From positions 1 through 16,750 of the forward strand of contig SUVZ01000034.1 of NCBI GenBank assembly GCA_015061765.1: a stretch of DNA of 16,750 nucleotides, written 5' to 3'. The DNA is from Lentisphaerota bacterium. Its GTDB lineage: Bacteria; Verrucomicrobiota; Kiritimatiellia; RFP12; UBA1067. Positions 16,629-16,750 of this stretch are shown one piece after another (position 1 is the first letter of the stretch; each line of letters opens with the position of its first letter). The position numbers were made by a program, and so were the translations under genes. The notes below the pieces were generated by a model. The model was not told where the DNA came from and did not search any database. It saw only the letters and a program-made list of their open reading frames with translations.

Positions 16629-16750
16629 GTAATCGAGTAGGGGGAGTTTTCTCCCCCTCTCACACCACGGAGCGTGCCTTTTATGGCACTGCGCGGTTTC
16701 AACTTTTCGGTAGTGCAAACGGTATCAAGCCAAGATTCCTGAACCATTCG
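16629..16750 (-). mobile_element. Possible 3' end of a group II intron (domain V/VI-like), partial
   Basis: On the minus strand CGTGGTGTGAGAGG runs into a hairpin with an 8-bp stem (AGGGGGAG, loop AAAA, CTCCCCCT; 16658-16639) and then ACTCGATTAC. From memory this order, GGTGTGAGAGG, a G/C hairpin, then CTACTCGAT, is the hallmark of the domain V 3' strand and domain VI of many bacterial group II introns. A second hairpin (GTGCC, loop ATAAAA, GGCAC; 16689-16674) lies where domain V should be. Its lower stem pairs imperfectly, and I cannot find a clean AGC or CGC catalytic triad, so the element may be degenerate. Any reverse transcriptase gene would lie beyond the window. It would end about 65 nt upstream of the infC -10 box. 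A bidirectional hairpin with another role is the alternative. Confidence 0.4.

Noticed and set aside
16430..16747. Minus-strand 105-codon ORF at the right edge
   Set aside because: It runs through the intron-like hairpins, the infC promoter and the infC leader out of frame with infC, so it is not a real gene.

Overview
The window reads as chromosomal DNA of a bacterium in the PVC group. My best guess is Kiritimatiellota or a related Verrucomicrobiota/Lentisphaerae lineage. This rests on the mix of genes, not on a marker search: a GspD/PilQ-type secretin beside PilM/N/O-like proteins, a secreted LamG-like protein beside an agarase-like glycoside hydrolase, E. coli-type NADP isocitrate dehydrogenase, and the non-mevalonate enzyme IspF. 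Every gene I can support lies on the minus strand, so transcription runs from high to low coordinates.

Layout in transcription order. (1) 16750-16630: possible 3' end of a group II intron (domain VI-like hairpin and tail). (2) 16562-15831: infC with its own extended -10 promoter, a probable non-canonical AUC/AUU start and an intrinsic terminator. (3) 15820-14245: ispF and a GT2-GtrA fusion glycosyltransferase, beginning only 10 nt past that terminator. (4) 14172-11845: icd with an extended -10 promoter, then a secreted NHL/SMP-30-like beta-propeller protein 35-45 nt downstream. (5) 11820-5722: a class I/II aminotransferase with a possibly leaderless start, a PilM-PilN (GspL-like) protein, a PilO (GspM-like) protein and a secretin with a long charged coiled-coil tail. 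These four genes are tightly packed and look like one operon. (6) 5549-326: a promoter with an A10 tract in its spacer, then a secreted LamG-like protein and an agarase-like glycoside hydrolase joined by an ATGA overlap. (7) 325-1: AT-rich sequence with a candidate promoter, a 12-bp palindrome and one tiny ORF.

Working together: the PilMN, PilO and secretin proteins would form an inner-membrane platform and outer-membrane channel of the type IV pilus/type II secretion kind. The LamG-like protein and the glycoside hydrolase next door have Sec signals and could be its substrates or surface partners; that link is inferred only from adjacency. Points most worth a second look are an in-frame palindromic element inside the PilMN gene, a heptamer repeat array between the PilO and secretin genes, the infC start codon and terminator arrangement, the homopolymer tract in the LamG promoter, and the intron-like remnant at the right edge.
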